From positions 1 to 7,740 of the forward strand of contig JABGPX010000556.1 of NCBI GenBank assembly GCA_018644745.1: 7,740 bases of DNA, written 5' to 3'. Shown here piece after piece: positions 4,871-7,740 of the stretch. The notes below the pieces were generated by a model that was not told the DNA's origin, searched no databases, and was given only the letters and a program-made list of their open reading frames with translations. Position 1 is the first letter of the stretch; every line of letters starts with the position of its first letter. A program made the position numbers and the translations under genes. Origin of the DNA: Spirochaetales bacterium. GTDB lineage: Bacteria > Spirochaetota > Spirochaetia > ARS1246.

Positions 4871-7272
4871 GGAATTTCAACAGATGCATTTATATCGTCT
4901 CTGGCAGTCCAGCCCAGTCTCTGGAATGCGGCCAACGGGCAGCTTACACTGGTCAGATAGACTGGGTTCTGATGATAATCCCCGTCCGCATGAAAGCATT
5001 CGTAGGGAGACCCGAATTCGTCACCACGCCGAAAATCTCCCTCCCGAAGCTCCTCAACGTATTCCAATGCCAGTGCGCGAGCCGCGGCCTCATCAACTTC
5101 GGCTATCGCATAGCACACCCAACCGGTCGGCGTGCCCCAGTATGCGCCATTCTGATACGTGTTTATCGGGTAATTGTTTACCGTCCGTTCCCACGCAGTC
5201 GTTTCGCTGAAATCCCAATCAGTTGGAACGTGCCGAATATTTCCTTTCCATGCAATGGTACCGCTTTTCACAGCATTCAAAAGGGTTAAGGCCGCCTTCC
5301 GGACTTGCGACTCGTCTAGAATACCCGAGTATATCGCAAATGCCGACCCCCAGACGTCGGGTTGAGCGCTGCTGCCGGTACTCGAGCATAAAAATCCGCT
5401 TTCATGATGAAACGCGATCCTCACCTGCCCCGCAATACCTTCCGCACATAGTCGATATTGCATCGCCTTCTCATGTTCATTTATTAAAGAGTATAGTTCG
5501 GCTAGTTGCACGGCGGCCCGAAAACGAAGTATAGAGCAAAACAGAAGTTTCTCTGTGTGCATTACGATATCGGTGAATCCAAACGAAACCCCTCGTTCAT
5601 TCTCACTGCACCACACGAGTCCGCTTTCTTCATCCACTATTGGAACTGAAAAAGCGAGTTCGAGCCGGTCAATAATCCGCATCCCCGTTGTTGTGTCTTC
5701 GAGGATTTCCGGTCGTTCGCATCGCTTCGCCAGGTGAAAAGCAGTTTCGATGAAGAAGAAATGATCATCCAAACTCGGATAGTATCCCCATGGCTGGCCC
5801 TGCCTGGAGTATTCAATAGTTCCCGGAAAATAAATCGGTTTTCCATCGAAGGTGATATGATCCGCCACGGCCCCCCGCGGTACAAGACTACCGGATTCTG
5901 TCTCCCATTCTTTGACCGCCTGGCATCGGGCCATTAACCTGAGTGCATGCTCGATCTCATCAACCGGTACCAGACCGCACTCGAGGGACATCGCGAAGTC
6001 ACGAATCCAAAAGGCCGGATAGCAGTCCCTCCCGCCCGGGCGGATTAGGTTTCCTCCCGTGGCATTCGGCCTTTCTCCGGCCGCCGATTGTCCCGGGCGA
6101 ACCCTTGATTGCTCCAGGACCTCAAGGGTCATATCCTGTAAGAATCTCATGGCGCTGTAGAAACTCAAGTGATTGTTATCAATGTGAAACCTGCCGATTC
6201 CGCCGCTGCCGAGGAGAACTTTCCCGCTTTTTCGCTCCAGCGCGCCCTTCGAAAATCCGGTCAGTTCGACGGAGTTTTCCCATCCGTTCTCAACAAGCAG
6301 CGTGGGAGACGGAGATCCGTCTGATAACGGTCGTCGGAAATCTTCTATAGTAAGGTTCTGAACACCGAGGTGGATATCTACAAGCGGAAATGCGGCGGCA
6401 TCGCCGGCTTTTTTTACATTGATGTTTGAGATATCTACATTACGAATATCACCGCTCCCAGGTAGAAACTTCCAGCAATTCAGGTTTATTGCGTAACAGC
6501 GGCACCCCCCCGAAATGTCGGAGATAGTGATATTCTCCAGCCTCTGGGTCTCGCTCAACAGCCGTACAAAGGTATATACGCTCTCCCCAGCCAGTCTTTC
6601 CACTTTCATATTTCTGATAAAGCCGCGCTTCATTCCGAGGTTGATAGCTCGTTTAACATCGTCGTCGGCGTTAAAGGCGACCATATCATCGTTAGTAGTG
6701 TTTGGCGAGGAAGCACTTAGGTGAAGGATAGTACCGTCCTCGCAGAACCCCCCGACGTGAACGCCGTCTTGATTGGGTCTGGTGATCGGATGATCGAAAA
6801 CAATATTTTCGATGCGAAACTGACTAACCTGTCCAAGACGAATAGAAAATGAGTCGGGGTTGCGCACCGTCAAATCAGCGATGCGAAGGTTGCATACGTG
6901 TATAAAGTTGAGGGCAACACCGGTGTATGCGTTCGCTTGCCCGTCTTCCCCACGAGAATTACTGGCGTTATTCCCATCCCATATTCCGCCTCGCACTTCT
7001 ATGTTGGTATTTCCCGATTCATAATCCGTGTTAGTCAGTAAAAAATCATTCGAGTTACGCCCTGCGCCGTCGCCGAATCTCATAATCGCATCCGGGGCCG
7101 CAAGAATCGTTTTTCCCGTTCCGATGCGGAGTGTTCGGTTTATAAGATACACTCCCGGTGGTATTGATACGGTGGGAGTAGAATCGATTAGAGCGCGCTG
7201 AATAGCGGAACTGTCATCGACCCTGCCGTTGCCGGCGGCGCCGGTGTCAAGGACTGATAGGGGTGTGCTCAT
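4867..7272 (-). CDS. Right-handed beta-helix / six-hairpin glycosidase-like fusion protein
   Basis: Probable carbohydrate-active enzyme of 801 residues with two modules. Residues about 4-340 form a pectate-lyase/GH28-like right-handed beta-helix. It opens with the signature LSVLDTGAAGNGRVDDSSAI and IPPGVYLIN, continues through repeated short strands (IEVRGG, LRIADLTVRN, FRIENIVF, LENITISDIS), and holds the acidic motifs NQDGVHV (167-173) and NDDMVAFN (194-201), which sit where GH28-type enzymes keep catalytic aspartates. Residues about 365-795 look like an (alpha/alpha)6 six-hairpin domain, with RDCYPAFWIRDFAMSLECG, WGYYPSLDDHFFF, YQNGAYWGTPTGWVCYAI and DYHQNP. No signal peptide is visible, so it probably acts in the cytoplasm on imported oligosaccharides. 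The start at 7272 is chosen over ATG 7311 because GGAG lies 5 bases upstream and the beta-helix signature begins at once; the 814-residue form remains possible. Exact reaction and substrate are unknown. GH28 catalytic context is only partly matched. Confidence 0.82.
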   Translation of the reverse strand: MSTPLSVLDTGAAGNGRVDDSSAIQRALIDSTPTVSIPPGVYLINRTLRIGTGKTILAAPDAIMRFGDGAGRNSNDFLLTNTDYESGNTNIEVRGGIWDGNNASNSRGEDGQANAYTGVALNFIHVCNLRIADLTVRNPDSFSIRLGQVSQFRIENIVFDHPITRPNQDGVHVGGFCEDGTILHLSASSPNTTNDDMVAFNADDDVKRAINLGMKRGFIRNMKVERLAGESVYTFVRLLSETQRLENITISDISGGCRCYAINLNCWKFLPGSGDIRNVDISNINVKKAGDAAAFPLVDIHLGVQNLTIEDFRRPLSDGSPSPTLLVENGWENSVELTGFSKGALERKSGKVLLGSGGIGRFHIDNNHLSFYSAMRFLQDMTLEVLEQSRVRPGQSAAGERPNATGGNLIRPGGRDCYPAFWIRDFAMSLECGLVPVDEIEHALRLMARCQAVKEWETESGSLVPRGAVADHITFDGKPIYFPGTIEYSRQGQPWGYYPSLDDHFFFIETAFHLAKRCERPEILEDTTTGMRIIDRLELAFSVPIVDEESGLVWCSENERGVSFGFTDIVMHTEKLLFCSILRFRAAVQLAELYSLINEHEKAMQYRLCAEGIAGQVRIAFHHESGFLCSSTGSSAQPDVWGSAFAIYSGILDESQVRKAALTLLNAVKSGTIAWKGNIRHVPTDWDFSETTAWERTVNNYPINTYQNGAYWGTPTGWVCYAIAEVDEAAARALALEYVEELREGDFRRGDEFGSPYECFHADGDYHQNPVYLTSVSCPLAAFQRLGWTARDDINASVEIP

Positions 7273-7277
7273 AGGTT

Positions 7278-7281
7278 CTCC
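7278..7281 (-). promoter_or_regulatory. Ribosome binding site that decides the beta-helix gene start
   Basis: GGAG followed by five bases and ATG at 7272. The upstream in-frame ATGATG (7306-7311) has no comparable site at normal distance. The 13 extra residues it would add precede the conserved beta-helix opening and resemble nothing recognisable. Confidence 0.55.
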
Positions 7282-7311
7282 AATCGGAATTGTTTCGATG
7301 AGATTCATCAT

Positions 7312-7350
7312 CTACGAAACCCATACTCTTTCCAAGATACCAGCCTCCTC
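7312..7350 (-). other. Possible seven-codon leader peptide with strong ribosome binding site
   Basis: GAGGAGG (7344-7350) stands 8 bases before a TTG (7335) that opens a seven-codon frame, LERVWVS (initiator written as Leu), closed by TAG at 7312-7314. The stop abuts ATGATG at 7311 and is in the same frame as the beta-helix gene. Either this is a short leader whose translation feeds ribosomes to the enzyme gene, or an old start site cut off by a stop codon, or coincidence. No conservation data are available, so confidence is low. Confidence 0.3.
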
Positions 7351-7413
7351 TTTAAATGCTTTTCCATAAGGTCAGTTGGTTTAGCGGAAAAAGGCTGTGG
7401 GAAAACAGTTCCT

Positions 7414-7425
7414 TTGACCGGTCAA
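7414..7425. promoter_or_regulatory. Perfect 12-bp palindrome upstream of the enzyme gene
   Basis: TTGACCGGTCAA is a perfect palindrome in the 140-base gap between the antitoxin-like gene and the beta-helix gene. Its position suits an operator for the enzyme gene. It lacks the TGGT-N11-ACCA arrangement of the other two sites, so a different regulator would be expected. No convincing -35/-10 pair was found in this gap, apart from TTGACC within the palindrome, which has no good -10 partner. Confidence 0.35.
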
Positions 7426-7451
7426 GGAGGATACTTTGCAGCAGGTATCGA

Positions 7452-7740
7452 TTAGAAACAGTCGGAAATGGGAAAATCCGGATAAAGTTTCAGGACTCTG
7501 GAGATGGTACTCAGCCGCGGATTTCCCTTCCTTTCAAGGCGGGTGTAGCTTGTCTTATTCGGAAGGTCCAGGGCTTCCTGCATCTGAGCCTGGGTCATGC
7601 GGTTTGATATTCTGTACTGCCTGACAAGCATGGCGAAGGCTATGGCCGGGTCGACCGGGATTTCAATAATTTGGGGTACCTCTTCTCCGGGAGAATCCGG
7701 AAAAGGAAAGAGCAAATTGGAGCCTGCCGGTTCGTCAAGG
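7452..7740 (-). CDS. HicB-like antitoxin, C-terminal part (5' end off window)
   Basis: The frame is open to the right edge, so the TTG at 7715 need not be the true start. The visible 96 codons (about 95 residues) end in a helix-turn-helix: MTQAQMQEALDLPNKTSYTR, then LERKGNPRLSTISRVL, closing with KLYPDFPI. The layout IEIPVDPAIAFAMLVRQYRI directly before the helix-turn-helix is typical of the C-terminal half of HicB-type antitoxins. Those proteins neutralise the HicA mRNA interferase and repress their own operon. The N-terminal HicB domain and any hicA gene would lie beyond the window. No HicA-like frame is found in the 140 bases downstream, so the order would have to be hicA-hicB or the gene is solitary. 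It has no evident functional tie to the sugar locus. An unrelated Xre-like regulator is the main alternative. Confidence 0.65.
   Translation of the reverse strand, partial: LDEPAGSNLLFPFPDSPGEEVPQIIEIPVDPAIAFAMLVRQYRISNRMTQAQMQEALDLPNKTSYTRLERKGNPRLSTISRVLKLYPDFPISDCF

Noticed and set aside
4884..6350. Several plus-strand open frames opposite the beta-helix gene
   Set aside because: They are antisense shadows of a gene with clear conserved domains, with Arg/Pro/Ser-rich translations and no ribosome binding sites worth noting.
7331..7342. TCCA-N4-ACCA as a third copy of the operator
   Set aside because: One half-site has a mismatch and the third half-site at the 11-base spacing is missing; it also overlaps the leader region and fits chance.
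7356..7624. Plus-strand open frames opposite the antitoxin-like gene
   Set aside because: The minus-strand frame gives a recognisable HicB-type helix-turn-helix; the plus-strand frames overlap it and have no recognisable motifs.
1..7740. CRISPR arrays, tRNA or rRNA genes, insertion sequences
   Set aside because: No regularly spaced direct repeats, no cloverleaf-like or rRNA stretches, and no transposase-like frames or terminal inverted repeats were seen.

Overview
The window reads as part of a carbohydrate-uptake and breakdown locus, with every recognisable gene on the minus strand. The organism is probably a diderm bacterium of moderate G+C. The solute-binding protein has an ordinary type I signal peptide and contains no cysteine. 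Lipoprotein versions of this family are usual in Gram-positive bacteria, so a free periplasmic form points to an outer membrane. The gene mix (LplA/LplB/LplC-type importer, FadR-type GntR regulators, a beta-helix enzyme, a HicB-like antitoxin) would fit a spirochaete, but that placement is inference.

Layout in transcription order, from high to low coordinates. At the right edge (7452-7740) is the C-terminal part of a HicB-like antitoxin. After a 140-base gap comes a large two-domain enzyme (start 7272 preferred, end 4867). It joins a right-handed beta-helix domain to a six-hairpin glycosidase-like domain and has no signal peptide. Next are two tandem, overlapping, closely related GntR/FadR-type regulators (4043-4762 and 3333-4046). 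Last comes an ABC importer: solute-binding protein (1534-3192), permease (565-1461) and a second permease cut by the left edge (1-554). A strong hairpin plus T-run (1482-1515) sits between the binding protein and the first permease, as expected if the binding protein is made in excess. No ATPase gene lies in the window.

Likely logic: oligosaccharides are bound in the periplasm, imported by the two permeases with an ATPase encoded elsewhere, and processed in the cytoplasm by the fusion enzyme. The GntR pair probably senses a sugar-derived ligand or metal complex.

The most interesting feature is a composite inverted repeat, TGGT-N4-TGGT-N11-ACCA, found twice with identical spacing. One copy (4822-4854, minus orientation) overlaps the -10 of the promoter before the regulator pair. 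The other (3275-3306, plus orientation) lies just upstream of the -35 of the promoter before the importer. This suggests one regulator family acting on both units, with autorepression at its own promoter and possibly activation at the transporter promoter. The motif and positions are visible in the sequence; the regulatory roles are inferred.
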